NCBI RefSeq assembly: GCF_009377185.1
Contig: NZ_VJZC01000031.1
Location: forward strand, 1-40,506
Length of the DNA stretch: 40,506 nucleotides
From: Streptomyces spongiae
Lineage (GTDB): Bacteria > Actinomycetota > Actinomycetes > Streptomycetales > Streptomycetaceae
Direction: 5' to 3'
Translations under genes and position numbers: made by a program
Notes under the pieces: generated by a model
Database searches by the model: none
What the model was told of the DNA's origin: nothing
Seen by the model: only the letters and a program-made list of their open reading frames with translations
In this document: positions 8,265 to 15,960 of the stretch, piece by piece
How positions within the stretch are numbered: position 1 is the first letter of the stretch
Layout: each line of letters begins with the position of its first letter

Positions 8265-9632
8265 GTGGAACCGTACCGGATCAAGGTTGTCGAGCCGATC
8301 CCCGTCACCACCCGCGAGCAACGGCAGGCCGCCCTCGCCCGCGTCCACTACAACCTCTTCGACCTGCGGGCCGACGAGGTCACCGTCGACCTGCTCACCG
8401 ACTCGGGGACCGGCGCCCTCTCCGCCGCCCAGTTGGCCGCCGGGATGGAGGGTGACGAGTCGTACGCCGGGTCGCGCTCCTTCCACCGCTTCCACCACAC
8501 CGTCCGGGAGCTGACCGGCTTTCCGTACATCCTTCCGGTGCACCAGGGGCGGGCGGCCGAGCGGCTCCTGGTCTCGACCCTCCTCAGCCCCGGCAAGGTC
8601 TTCCTGAGCAACACGCACTTCGACACCCTGCGGGCCAACGTCGCGCTGGCCGGGGGCGAGGCATGGGACCTGCCGTGCCCCGAGGCCCGGGACCTGGACA
8701 GTACGGAGCCGTTCAAGGGGAACATCGACACCGCCCGTCTGAAGGCCGTCCTGGACGGACCGGACGGCTCCCGAGTCGCCGCTGTGATCATGACACTCAC
8801 CAACAACGGCGGCGGGGGACAGCCGGTGTCCATGGCCAACCTGACGCTGACCTCGTCCCTCTGCCGGGAGCACGGGGTGCCGCTGATCCTGGACGCGGCA
8901 CGGTTCGCGGAGAACGCCTGGCTGGTCACCCAGCGGGAGGCCGCGTACCGCGACCGCAGCCCGCGGCAGGTCGCCGAGGAAGCGTTCCGGCTCGCCGACG
9001 GCTGCGCGATGAGCGCGAAGAAGGACGGCATCGCCCACATCGGCGGCTTCCTGGGCCTGCACGACACCGACCTCGCCCGGCGCTGCGAACTGCTGCTCAT
9101 CGCCACCGAAGGCTTCCCCACGTACGGCGGACTGGCCGGGCGCGACCTGGACATGGTCGCCCAGGGTCTGACCGAGGTCACCGATCCGGGGTATCTGCGC
9201 GCCCGGGCCGAGGACACCGCGTACCTGGCGGACCTGGTGCGGTCGGCGGGCGTCGACATCGTCGAGCCGCCCGGTCTGCACGCGCTCTACCTCAACGCCG
9301 GCCGCCTGCTGCCGCACATCCCGCCGCACCGGTTCCCCGGCCAGGCGCTGGCCTGCCAGTTGTATCTGGAGGGCGGTATCCGCAGCGTGGAGCTCGGCTC
9401 CCTCTACCTGGGGACGGAGGACGAACACGGCGCCCCACTCACCAGCGCGCCCTACGAACTGCTGCGGCTGGCGGTGCCGCGCCGGACGTACACCCGTGGC
9501 CACTGGGACCACGTCGGACAGACCCTCGTCCGCACCGTCCGTGACGCCCACCGGATTCCCGGCCTGCGCATCACCGAACAGCCCACCTTCCTGCGGCAGT
9601 TCCGGGCCAAACTCGCCCCGGTGGCTCCGTAG
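8265..9632 (+). CDS. tnaA: Tryptophanase / beta-eliminating lyase (PLP)
   Basis: This PLP enzyme of 455 residues belongs to the tryptophanase/tyrosine phenol-lyase family. It would release indole (or a prenylated indole), pyruvate and ammonia from tryptophan. The cofactor lysine sits in MSAKKDG (Lys253 by comparison with the second Lys of the E. coli motif). Other family segments are the N-terminal HQGRAAE, GGGGQPVSMANL and ILDAARFAENAW, the last holding the Asp that contacts the PLP ring nitrogen. The start is GTG at 8265. Tryptophanase rather than tyrosine phenol-lyase is inferred mainly from the upstream indole prenyltransferase and the overall match to TnaA blocks. Together the pair could make a free prenylindole from tryptophan. 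Confidence 0.88.
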   Translation: MEPYRIKVVEPIPVTTREQRQAALARVHYNLFDLRADEVTVDLLTDSGTGALSAAQLAAGMEGDESYAGSRSFHRFHHTVRELTGFPYILPVHQGRAAERLLVSTLLSPGKVFLSNTHFDTLRANVALAGGEAWDLPCPEARDLDSTEPFKGNIDTARLKAVLDGPDGSRVAAVIMTLTNNGGGGQPVSMANLTLTSSLCREHGVPLILDAARFAENAWLVTQREAAYRDRSPRQVAEEAFRLADGCAMSAKKDGIAHIGGFLGLHDTDLARRCELLLIATEGFPTYGGLAGRDLDMVAQGLTEVTDPGYLRARAEDTAYLADLVRSAGVDIVEPPGLHALYLNAGRLLPHIPPHRFPGQALACQLYLEGGIRSVELGSLYLGTEDEHGAPLTSAPYELLRLAVPRRTYTRGHWDHVGQTLVRTVRDAHRIPGLRITEQPTFLRQFRAKLAPVAP

Positions 9633-9686
9633 GCCCGGCAAGAGGGCGTCGGCCATGCAGCAGCTAGACGGCCTCTTCCCGGGCCT
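9631..9686. terminator. Long inverted repeat spanning convergent gene ends
   Basis: AGGCCCGGCAAGAGG (9631-9645) can pair with CCTCTTCCCGGGCCT (9672-9686) with one mismatch, leaving a 26-base loop. It spans the stop codons of the tryptophanase and the permease and may act as a two-way terminator. No T tract is present, as is common in Streptomyces. Confidence 0.5.
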
Positions 9687-11049
9687 TCTCGACGCCCTCC
9701 TCACCGCCGCCGCCGGCCAGGCCGTCCGCCTCGGCGTCCGAACCGGCCTTCGCGGGAAGGTGGTTGAAGAGCAGGTTCAGCACGATCGCCGTGACACAGC
9801 CCGCGCTGATCCCGCTGTCCATCACCGTCTGGAACCACTCCGGGAACTTGTCGTAGACCGTCGGCACCCCGACCGGCAGCATCCCGACCGCCACCGACAC
9901 CGCCACGACCGTCAGGTTGTTGTTGCCCCGGAAGTCGACCCGGGTCAGCGTGCGCAGGCCGCTCGCGGCGACCGTACCGAACATCACCAGGCCCGCGCCG
10001 CCGAGCACCGGCGCGGGTATCGCGGCCACCACGGCGCCCAGCTTGGGCAGCAGGCCGAGCAGCACGAGGATGCCTCCGGCGGTGGCGACGACCCAGCGGC
10101 TGCGGACGCGGGTCATGCCGACGAGGCCGACGTTCTGGGCGTACGCCGTGTACGGGAACGTGTTGAACACCCCGCCGAGGACGGTGGAGAAGCCGTCGGC
10201 CCGCAGACCGTCGGCGAGCGAGCGCGGCTCGACCTTCCGGTCGGTCATCTCGCCGACCGCGATGAGGTCACCCGTGGTCTCCGTCATCGTCACCAGCGCC
10301 ACCACCAGCATCGACACGATCGCCGAGACGTGGAACGTGGGCGCGCCGAAGTGGAACGGCGTGCTGATGCCCAGCCAGTCGGCGTCGCCGACCCCGCTGA
10401 AGTCCGTGAACCCGAACGGCACCGCGACCGCGAGCCCCGCACCGATGCCGACCAGCACCGCGATCCGGCTCAGGAGCACGGGCGCGAACCGCTGCACGCC
10501 CAGCACCACGAGGAGGACGAAGGCGGCGAGCGCCAGGTTCCTCGGCTCCCCGAAGTCCTCCGCGCCCACCCCGCCGGCGGCCCAGTTGCCCGCGACGGGC
10601 AGCAGGGAGACGCCGATGACGAGGATGACGGTGCCCGTGACGAGCGGCGGGAAGAAGCGCAGGAGCCGGCCGAAGACCGGCGCGAGCAGCATGATCGCGA
10701 GCCCGGCCACGATCACCGACCCGTAGATCGCGGGCAGACCGCCGCCCTCCGTGCCGATGAGCACCATCGGCGACACGGCCGCGAACGTACAGCCCTGCAT
10801 GATCGGCAGCCGCACCCCGAACCGCCACACGCCCACGCACTGGAGGAGCGTCGCGATCCCGCACACCAGCAGGTCCGCGGTGATCAGGTACGCCATGTCG
10901 GCGGGCGACAGCTTCATCGCGCCGCCCACGATCAGCGGTACGGCCACGGCGCCCGCGTACATCGCGAGGACGTGTTGCAGGCCGAAGGCGGCGAGTTGGC
11001 GTACCGGGGGTACCTCGTCGACGGGATGCACGGGGGCAGTTTTGGCCAT
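9664..11049 (-). CDS. NCS2-family nucleobase (purine or uracil) permease
   Basis: This is a polytopic inner-membrane nucleobase:cation symporter of about 461 residues with some 12-14 hydrophobic segments. The NCS2 signature QNVGLVGMTR is clear, as are the TM1 GLQHVLAMY motif and the MTETTGDLIAVGE segment. The Gln at the start of the signature favours a purine (xanthine or urate) carrier over a uracil carrier, which usually has Glu there, but the Arg at the end resembles UraA, so substrate is open. I chose the ATG at 11049 because GGAG lies five bases before it; a GTG at 11055 would overlap that site. It converges on the tryptophanase gene and has no purine-catabolism neighbour. Confidence 0.88.
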   Translation of the reverse strand: MAKTAPVHPVDEVPPVRQLAAFGLQHVLAMYAGAVAVPLIVGGAMKLSPADMAYLITADLLVCGIATLLQCVGVWRFGVRLPIMQGCTFAAVSPMVLIGTEGGGLPAIYGSVIVAGLAIMLLAPVFGRLLRFFPPLVTGTVILVIGVSLLPVAGNWAAGGVGAEDFGEPRNLALAAFVLLVVLGVQRFAPVLLSRIAVLVGIGAGLAVAVPFGFTDFSGVGDADWLGISTPFHFGAPTFHVSAIVSMLVVALVTMTETTGDLIAVGEMTDRKVEPRSLADGLRADGFSTVLGGVFNTFPYTAYAQNVGLVGMTRVRSRWVVATAGGILVLLGLLPKLGAVVAAIPAPVLGGAGLVMFGTVAASGLRTLTRVDFRGNNNLTVVAVSVAVGMLPVGVPTVYDKFPEWFQTVMDSGISAGCVTAIVLNLLFNHLPAKAGSDAEADGLAGGGGEEGVEKAREEAV

Positions 11050-11105
11050 GGGCACTCCAGAGCGAGCCGGGACGGGGGGAAGGGCAATTCGAGACCGTAA
11101 GCGAC

Positions 11106-11123
11106 TTGAACAATGTGTTGATT
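11106..11123 (-). promoter_or_regulatory. AT-richer palindrome upstream of permease
   Basis: TTGAACAATGTGTTGATT contains the imperfect dyad AACA-ATG-TGTT about 57 bases upstream of the permease start. It lies where a repressor site or -35 region could be, and TACGGT on the minus strand (11100-11095) could be the -10. It includes the TGAACAA heptamer also seen near 6.85 kb. Weak evidence. Confidence 0.25.
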
Positions 11124-11144
11124 GCGGAGGCGTTGCCGCTGTGT

Positions 11145-11204
11145 GTCGTCCCCGCGGGTCGTGGGCAGCTGGTCGCGCAGTTCCCCGCGCCCCCTACGGG
11201 GCGC
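11145..11204 (-). terminator. Terminator hairpin of a dispersed Streptomyces repeat type
   Basis: On the minus strand, immediately at the end of the ferredoxin reductase gene, GCGCCCC-GTAG-GGGGCGC (11187-11204) forms a perfect 7-bp stem and continues into GGGGAACTGCGCGACCAGC. I recognise this hairpin plus tail as a sequence that recurs after many genes in Streptomyces genomes, where it seems to act as a terminator. The claim of recurrence is from memory. Confidence 0.65.
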
Positions 11205-12537
11205 ACCTCCGCGCCGCGGCCAGCAGTGACTCCCAGTCCGGCAGCTTCACGACACCCCGCCCGAGCGAGGCCCCGAGCTCCGCCTCGGCCCGCTCGATCG
11301 CCTCCCATCCCGTCCACTCCACGGGGGCGATCCCGGCCGCCCGCAGCGCGGCGAGTGGATCCTCGGGAACCTCCCGGCGTACGAGGACGGGGGCGTCCTC
11401 CAGCAGCGAGGTCGCCGTCTCCTTGGCGCACGGCCGGTTGGTTCCGATCACGCCGGTCGGGCCCCGCTTGATCCACCCGGCCACGTACTCGCCCGGAGCC
11501 ACCACGCCGTCGCGCAGTACCCGCCCGGCCAGATGCGGCACCGTGCCGTGCTCCGCGTCGAAGGGCAGGCCGTCGAGCGGCACCCCTCGATAACCCACGG
11601 AACGCAGCACCAACTGGGCCTCGATCTCCTCGTACCGCCCGGTGCCCGTCACCCCGCCCCGCCCGTCCGGCTCCGTCCGCTCGAAGCGCACCCCGCACAC
11701 CCGGTCGCCGTCGGCGAGGAACTCGACCGGCCGGAGGAAGAAGCGCAGCCGGACGCTGTGCCGGTCGTCCCCGGAGGGCGTGGAGGCCCAGCCCCGCAGC
11801 ACCTCCACGTTGCGCCGCTGGGGCGCGGGCAGCCCGGACGGATCGCCGTAGGCCGGGTCGAGCTCCAGCTCCGCCGGATTCACGCTCACCCGGGTGCCCG
11901 GCAGGGTGCCCAGCTCGCGCAGCTCCTTGGTGGTGAAGCGCGCCTGCGACGGGCCGCGCCGCCCCACCATGTGGACCTGCGAGACCTTGCTGGCGGCGAG
12001 CGCGGACAGGGCCGCCTGCGGCATGTCGGTGGGGCTCAGCTCCGACGCGCCGCGGGCCAGCATCCGGGTCACGTCCACCGCGACGTTCCCCACGCCGATC
12101 ACCACGGCCGCCCGGGCACCGAGAACGAACCCGTCCGCGAGGGAGTCCGGGTGCGCGCTGTACCAGGACACGAACTCGGTCGCCGACCAGCTGCCCCGCA
12201 GCTCCTCGCCCGGAATGCCGAGATGCCGGTCCGTGGCGGCGCCCACGCAGTACACCACCGCGTGGTACAGCTCCCGCAGGCGCTCGACGGGCAGCCCGGC
12301 CGGGCCGACCTCGACTCCGCCCAGGAAGCGCACCCGCTCGTGCTCCAGCACGGTCCGCAGGTTGTTCTGCAGCGACTTGATCTTCTCGTGGTCGGGCGCG
12401 ACCCCGTACCGCACCAGGCCGTACGGGCACGGCAGCCGGTCCAGGACGTCGACGTGCACCGCGGGATCCTGCTGCACCAGGGTCTGCGCGGAGTAGACCC
12501 CGCTCGGTCCCGAGCCGACGACGGCGACACGCAGCAC
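11194..12537 (-). CDS. fprA: FprA-type NADPH-ferredoxin/adrenodoxin reductase
   Basis: This flavoenzyme, 447 residues, passes electrons from NADPH through FAD to a ferredoxin. The FAD dinucleotide fold GSGPSGVYSA starts near residue 8, followed by the family motif CPYGLVRYGVAPDHEKIK. A second nucleotide fold, VIGVGNVAVD near 145, binds NADPH, and the C-terminal GWIKRGPTGVIGTN block completes the family pattern. Length fits the adrenodoxin-reductase group. The GTG start follows AAGGAG by seven bases. No ferredoxin or P450 gene is adjacent, so partners must be encoded elsewhere. A link to the prenylindole genes is possible but only by proximity, with the permease between. Confidence 0.9.
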   Translation of the reverse strand: MLRVAVVGSGPSGVYSAQTLVQQDPAVHVDVLDRLPCPYGLVRYGVAPDHEKIKSLQNNLRTVLEHERVRFLGGVEVGPAGLPVERLRELYHAVVYCVGAATDRHLGIPGEELRGSWSATEFVSWYSAHPDSLADGFVLGARAAVVIGVGNVAVDVTRMLARGASELSPTDMPQAALSALAASKVSQVHMVGRRGPSQARFTTKELRELGTLPGTRVSVNPAELELDPAYGDPSGLPAPQRRNVEVLRGWASTPSGDDRHSVRLRFFLRPVEFLADGDRVCGVRFERTEPDGRGGVTGTGRYEEIEAQLVLRSVGYRGVPLDGLPFDAEHGTVPHLAGRVLRDGVVAPGEYVAGWIKRGPTGVIGTNRPCAKETATSLLEDAPVLVRREVPEDPLAALRAAGIAPVEWTGWEAIERAEAELGASLGRGVVKLPDWESLLAAARRCAP

Positions 12538-12621
12538 GGCGGAACTCCTTACGCGAGGAGATCGCTGATGCCTTCAGCATCGCACCGCGGCGCCCGCCAG
12601 GGGGAGGGCAGCCGACGCGAC

Positions 12622-12639
12622 ACCACCCGACGGGGTGGT
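12622..12639. other. Hairpin in promoter region
   Basis: ACCACCC-GACG-GGGTGGT is a perfect 7-bp inverted repeat between the divergent ferredoxin reductase and DUF6214-like genes. It could be an operator, or stabilise a transcript end; nothing else indicates its role. Confidence 0.35.
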
Positions 12640-12696
12640 TCTCCGCTGCGCTGACGGGGTGCCGTACGTGTCCCGGCGCGCGTGGTGGTGCGCAGG

Positions 12697-12710
12697 GAAT
12701 GTGATCATTC
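12697..12710. promoter_or_regulatory. Palindrome ahead of DUF6214-like gene
   Basis: GAATG-TGAT-CATTC is a 5-bp-arm perfect palindrome ending 15 bases before the GTG start. Just after it, TACGTT (12714-12719) could be a -10 box placing transcription start at the GTG itself, so the site would overlap the core promoter. Confidence 0.35.
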
Positions 12711-12725
12711 GCTTACGTTGCGTAT

Positions 12726-13196
12726 GTGCTGGAAGCATCGTTTGTCCACCTTTCTGGTCGGAGCCGTCCGGACGGGGTCGTCTCCGTGTGGCCCGCGTGG
12801 GAAGTGCAGGAGCGCGACGGAGCCACGGCCTGGTACAACGCCCGGCTGGCCTTCCCCGACGGCGCCCGTGTCGACCTGCTCGCCGTGGTGACCGGCGGGC
12901 ACGTCCTCCTCGAAGAGGTACGGGCCCAGCCGCCTCTGTCCCTGGACGACCTGACCGTGCTCGCCGACTGGGTCGAGGGTCCGCTCTTCGAGGCGTGCGG
13001 CGCCCGGTCCGCCTGGCCGCACGGTGTCGAGGGGTCGCGGCGCGTCGCCGAGGAGTACCGCGCCGCCCAGGAGCAGGGGGTCGATCCGGTCCTCGCGGTG
13101 ATGCGCGCGACCGGCCACAACCGCCGCAGGTCGCTCAAGCTGATCGCCGGAGCACGGGACGAGGGCTTCCTCACGCCCCGTCACCAGCGGCGCTGA
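12726..13196 (+). CDS. Small uncharacterised protein, DUF6214-like
   Basis: This is a soluble protein of 156 residues with no signal peptide and no membrane segment. I think it matches the actinobacterial DUF6214 family, but only from general resemblance. The middle holds an acidic region (LLEEVRAQPPLSLDDLTVL), and the C-terminal third is basic and helical, with AVMRATGHNRRRSLKLIAGA looking like a small helical or HTH-like element. No function can be assigned. GTG 12726 is chosen because a -10-like TACGTT sits seven bases upstream, consistent with a leaderless message; no Shine-Dalgarno is seen. Confidence 0.65.
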   Translation: MLEASFVHLSGRSRPDGVVSVWPAWEVQERDGATAWYNARLAFPDGARVDLLAVVTGGHVLLEEVRAQPPLSLDDLTVLADWVEGPLFEACGARSAWPHGVEGSRRVAEEYRAAQEQGVDPVLAVMRATGHNRRRSLKLIAGARDEGFLTPRHQRR

Positions 13197-13221
13197 GCGC
13201 CCTTACGGGGCGGGTCAGCGC
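13190..13221. terminator. Bidirectional terminator between convergent genes
   Basis: GCGCTGA (13190-13196) pairs with TCAGCGC (13215-13221), and inside it CGCCC pairs with GGGCG around a TTACG loop. The 12-bp interrupted stem lies exactly between the DUF6214-like and DUF305 gene ends and should serve both. Confidence 0.75.
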
Positions 13222-13233
13222 GCCGGACGGCCG

Positions 13234-13902
13234 TCACAGCATCGCGCGCATCCGGCTCATCTCCGCCGCCTGCTGCGCGATCACGTCGTCGGCCATCTCC
13301 TCGACCAGGATGTTGTTGCCCTGTGCCTTCACCTCCGTGGCCATCGTGATCGCCCCCTCGTGATGGGTGATCATCAGGGTCAGGAAGAGTTGGTCGAACG
13401 CCTTCCCCTTCGCCGCGCGCAGCTTCTTCAGCTGCGCCTCGGTCGCCATCCCGGGCATCGCCCCGTGCGCGTGCTCGTCCGAAGTGCCGTCCTTGTCCCT
13501 GCCGTTGGATTCGAGCCAACTCTCCATGCTGGAGATCTCCGGCTCCTGCGCGGCCGAGATCCGTTCGGCGAGGCGCCTGACCTTGGTCGACTCGGCACGT
13601 TTCGGTGCGAGTCCGGTCATCTCCAGGGCCTGGGTGTGGTGTTTGATCATCATCCGCGCGTACGCGACGTCCGCCGAGTTCGGAGAGTCGTCCTCGGCGC
13701 GGTGTTCCTCGGCGTCCTTCGCGGAGAGGGTCTCCGCCGCCTCGCCCGGCTTGCCGGGAGCGATCACCTTCGGGTCGGTCGCCTTGGCCGAGCCGGCGTC
13801 CCCGCCGGAGTCGGAACCGGAGTCGCAGCCCGCCAGCGTGAGCGTGGCGGCCACCAGTAACGCCGCGATCAGTGACGTGCGGGACGTACGGCGGACGAGC
13901 AC
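13234..13902 (-). CDS. DUF305 lipoprotein (exported, His/Met-rich)
   Basis: This is a lipid-anchored extracytoplasmic protein of 222 residues. The N-terminus is a lipoprotein signal with lipobox LTLAGC (lipidated Cys26), followed by a Ser/Gly/Asp linker. The DUF305 domain shows its two hallmark helices, MIKHHTQALEM and MITHHEGAITMA, plus QEPEISSMESW. Family members are ferritin-like helical bundles; some bind copper or silver, so metal handling is a reasonable guess. The GTG at 13902 follows AGGAGG by five bases; longer versions have no such site. Codon 15 is the rare leucine codon TTA (13860-13858), implying dependence on the bldA tRNA. It is divergent from the LVIVD gene, which also has an early TTA. 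Confidence 0.9.
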   Translation of the reverse strand: MLVRRTSRTSLIAALLVAATLTLAGCDSGSDSGGDAGSAKATDPKVIAPGKPGEAAETLSAKDAEEHRAEDDSPNSADVAYARMMIKHHTQALEMTGLAPKRAESTKVRRLAERISAAQEPEISSMESWLESNGRDKDGTSDEHAHGAMPGMATEAQLKKLRAAKGKAFDQLFLTLMITHHEGAITMATEVKAQGNNILVEEMADDVIAQQAAEMSRMRAML

Positions 13903-14018
13903 AGTGACCTCCTGGGACACACGAACTGACGTACACCTCGTGAGTGTTGATGACCGGTCTAGCACGGTTCGACGCGTGAGTGATCAAAAAAGATTCATTA
14001 CGAGTGCGTTGCCGTCTA

Positions 14019-14046
14019 TTGATCTGTGCATGATGCAGACGATACT
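14019..14046 (+). promoter_or_regulatory. Candidate promoter and palindrome for the LVIVD gene
   Basis: TTGATC (14019-14024) and GATACT (14041-14046) are 16 bases apart and would give a leader of about 43 bases. The spacer carries the perfect palindrome TGCAT-G-ATGCA (14027-14037), a possible operator shared with the divergent DUF305 gene. Confidence 0.45.
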
Positions 14047-14095
14047 TCGGTGGTCCGCAACCGTTCCTGTGTGAACGGCTACGAGGGAGGACACA

Positions 14096-15598
14096 GTGAC
14101 CCTGTTAGACGACCTGCGAACGCGCCGTAGACGCCTCGGAGTTGCCGCGACCGCGGTGGGACTCCTGGCGGCGCTGCTCACGGCCGGACCGGCTGCCGCG
14201 ACCCCCGACCCCGGGGACGGCCCCGCCGCGTCGGAGAAGGTCTCGAAGAGCGAGGCCGCCGAGGCGCGGGCGGCGATCAAGAGCGGCGAGATACCCGGAG
14301 TCGACGAGATCGTCCACTCCGACAACATCGAGCACCTCACCAACATCCCCAAGGACCTGCTGCCCGCCACCAACACGGACCTGGCCTTCCAGGGCAAGTA
14401 CGCCTTCGCCGGCAACAACGACGGCTTCCGCGTCTTCGACATCAGCAACCCGAAGGCGCCGAAGACCGTGTCCCAGGTCCTCTGCCCGGGCGGGCAGAAC
14501 GACATCTCCGTCTCCGGCGACCTGCTGTTCCTGTCCACCGACTCCTCGCGCAGCGACAACTCCTGCAACAGCACCACGCAGCCCGCGACCGAGAAGTCCT
14601 CGTGGGAGGGCATGAAGGTCTTCGACATCAGCGACAAGACGAACCCGAAGTACGTCGCCGCCGTCGAGACCGCGTGCGGCTCGCACACCCACACCCTGGT
14701 GCCCGAGCGCAAGAACATCTACGTGTACGTCTCCTCGTACGCGCCGGATGCCTCGTTCCCCGACTGCCGGCCGCCGCACGACGGCATCTCCATCATCAAG
14801 GTGCCGCGCAAGGCACCCGAGAAGGCGGCCGTCGTCAACTTTCCCGTGCTCTTCCCCGGTGAGGGACCGGACGGCGGCGGCAACCCGGGCGGACCCACCA
14901 ACCCGGGTGTGACCAAGACCAGCGGCTGCCACGACATCACCGTGCTGCCCTCGAAGGACCTCGCGGCGGGCGCGTGCATGGGTGACGGCATCCTGTTCTC
15001 CATCAAGGACCCGGAGCGCCCGAAGGTCATCGACCGCGTCCAGGACAACGTGAACTTCGCGTTCTGGCACTCGGCGACCTTCAACCAGAGGGCGAACAAG
15101 GTCGTGTTCACCGACGAGCTGGGCGGCGGCGGAGCGGCCACCTGCAACGCGGAGATCGGACCGAACCGCGGCGCGGACGGCATCTACGACATCGTCGGCA
15201 AGGGCGACCACCGCAAGCTCGTGTTCCGGAGCTACTTCAAGATCGACCGCCACCAGGCCGACACCGAGGTCTGCGTGGCCCACAACGGCTCGCTGATCCC
15301 GGTCAAGGGCAGGGACATCATGGTCCAGGCCTGGTACCAGGGCGGCATCTCCGTCTGGGACTTCACCAACTCCTCGAAGCCCAAGGAGATCGCCTACTTC
15401 GAGCGCGGCCCGCTGACCACCGACCGGGTCACGACCGCCGGCTCCTGGTCGGCGTACTACTACAACGGCTACATCTACTCGAACGACATCGCCAAGGGCT
15501 TCGACGTCCTGAAGATCAGCGACCGGCGCACCGACCCGGCCAGGTGGGTCCGGCTCGGCGAGCTCAACGTGCAGACGCAGCCGGACTACTTCGACTGA
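14096..15598 (+). CDS. LVIVD-repeat exported protein
   Basis: This is a secreted protein of 500 residues, probably a beta-propeller. It starts with an Arg-rich signal peptide (about 1-36, ending AAA before TPDPG). Repeats of the LVIVD type are visible, such as GFRVFDISNPKAPK and GMKVFDISDKTNPKYV, and GISVWDFTNSSKPKEI near the end. Six or seven repeats are likely. LVIVD proteins have no established enzymatic role. GTG 14096 follows GGGAGG by five bases. Codon 4 is TTA (14105-14107), so expression should depend on the bldA tRNA. The gene is head-to-head with the DUF305 lipoprotein gene, and the two products may act together at the cell surface. Confidence 0.85.
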   Translation: MTLLDDLRTRRRRLGVAATAVGLLAALLTAGPAAATPDPGDGPAASEKVSKSEAAEARAAIKSGEIPGVDEIVHSDNIEHLTNIPKDLLPATNTDLAFQGKYAFAGNNDGFRVFDISNPKAPKTVSQVLCPGGQNDISVSGDLLFLSTDSSRSDNSCNSTTQPATEKSSWEGMKVFDISDKTNPKYVAAVETACGSHTHTLVPERKNIYVYVSSYAPDASFPDCRPPHDGISIIKVPRKAPEKAAVVNFPVLFPGEGPDGGGNPGGPTNPGVTKTSGCHDITVLPSKDLAAGACMGDGILFSIKDPERPKVIDRVQDNVNFAFWHSATFNQRANKVVFTDELGGGGAATCNAEIGPNRGADGIYDIVGKGDHRKLVFRSYFKIDRHQADTEVCVAHNGSLIPVKGRDIMVQAWYQGGISVWDFTNSSKPKEIAYFERGPLTTDRVTTAGSWSAYYYNGYIYSNDIAKGFDVLKISDRRTDPARWVRLGELNVQTQPDYFD

Positions 15599-15643
15599 TC
15601 TGCCTGATACGACTGGTCAGCCCGGCTGGTTCGATCGGAACAC

Positions 15644-15677
15644 CGGACGTCCGTCCCCTTCACGGGGCGGACGTCCG
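15644..15677 (+). terminator. Strong terminator after the LVIVD gene
   Basis: CGGACGTCCG (from 15644) pairs with CGGACGTCCG (to 15677), and inside CCCC pairs with GGGG around TTCAC. The stem is about 14 bp with one bulge, 46 bases after the stop codon. Confidence 0.8.
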
Positions 15678-15960
15678 TCGGGCTTCAGGGCCTGCTCCAG
15701 CGACGCGCTCAACTGCCGCCCGCGGAAGCCGATCCCGGGAACGTCGCCGCGATTCTTCGTTGACCGAGGCGTTGCGCGGGGACATCCTGTAACTCCTGCG
15801 TTGACTGGCCGTCGGCCAACTATACTCAGCGCCTCCGGGTGACCACCCTGTGTGGGGTGCGCCCTGAGCTGCCCGTCCCGGGCCACGCGGGGGATGGTCC
15901 GGGACGGGTGGGGAAGCCGCCCGCTAGCGGTGGTTGCCTCTGCGGTCTTCGACGCCACTC
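15678..15960 (+). ncRNA. Candidate orphan structured RNA in a convergent gap
   Basis: This gene-free 283-base stretch lies between two converging genes. TTGACT (15801-15806) and TATACT (15821-15826) resemble a housekeeping promoter, though the 14-base gap is short. Downstream the plus strand could fold into CTCAG/CTGAG (15825-15829 with 15864-15868) enclosing CACCC/GGGTG, then a perfect 10-bp stem CCCGTCCCGG/CCGGGACGGG (15872-15881 with 15899-15908), then a CCGCTAGCGG element (15921-15930). I recognise no Rfam family. No convincing ORF is present. A decayed regulatory region is an alternative. Confidence 0.35.

Noticed and set aside
9496..11100. A 534-codon plus-strand frame opposite the permease
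   Set aside because: It is antisense to a clear NCS2 protein and is rich in His, Arg, Asp and Glu, as antisense frames of hydrophobic proteins are.
10268..12580. A 770-codon open frame on the minus strand across the permease and ferredoxin reductase genes
   Set aside because: It overlaps two well-supported genes on the same strand in another frame and encodes an Arg/Gly-rich sequence typical of GC-rich shadow frames.
15801..15960. Known riboswitch (cobalamin, ZTP, glycine, c-di-AMP) in the convergent gap
   Set aside because: The conserved sequence blocks of these classes are absent, and no gene lies downstream on that strand.
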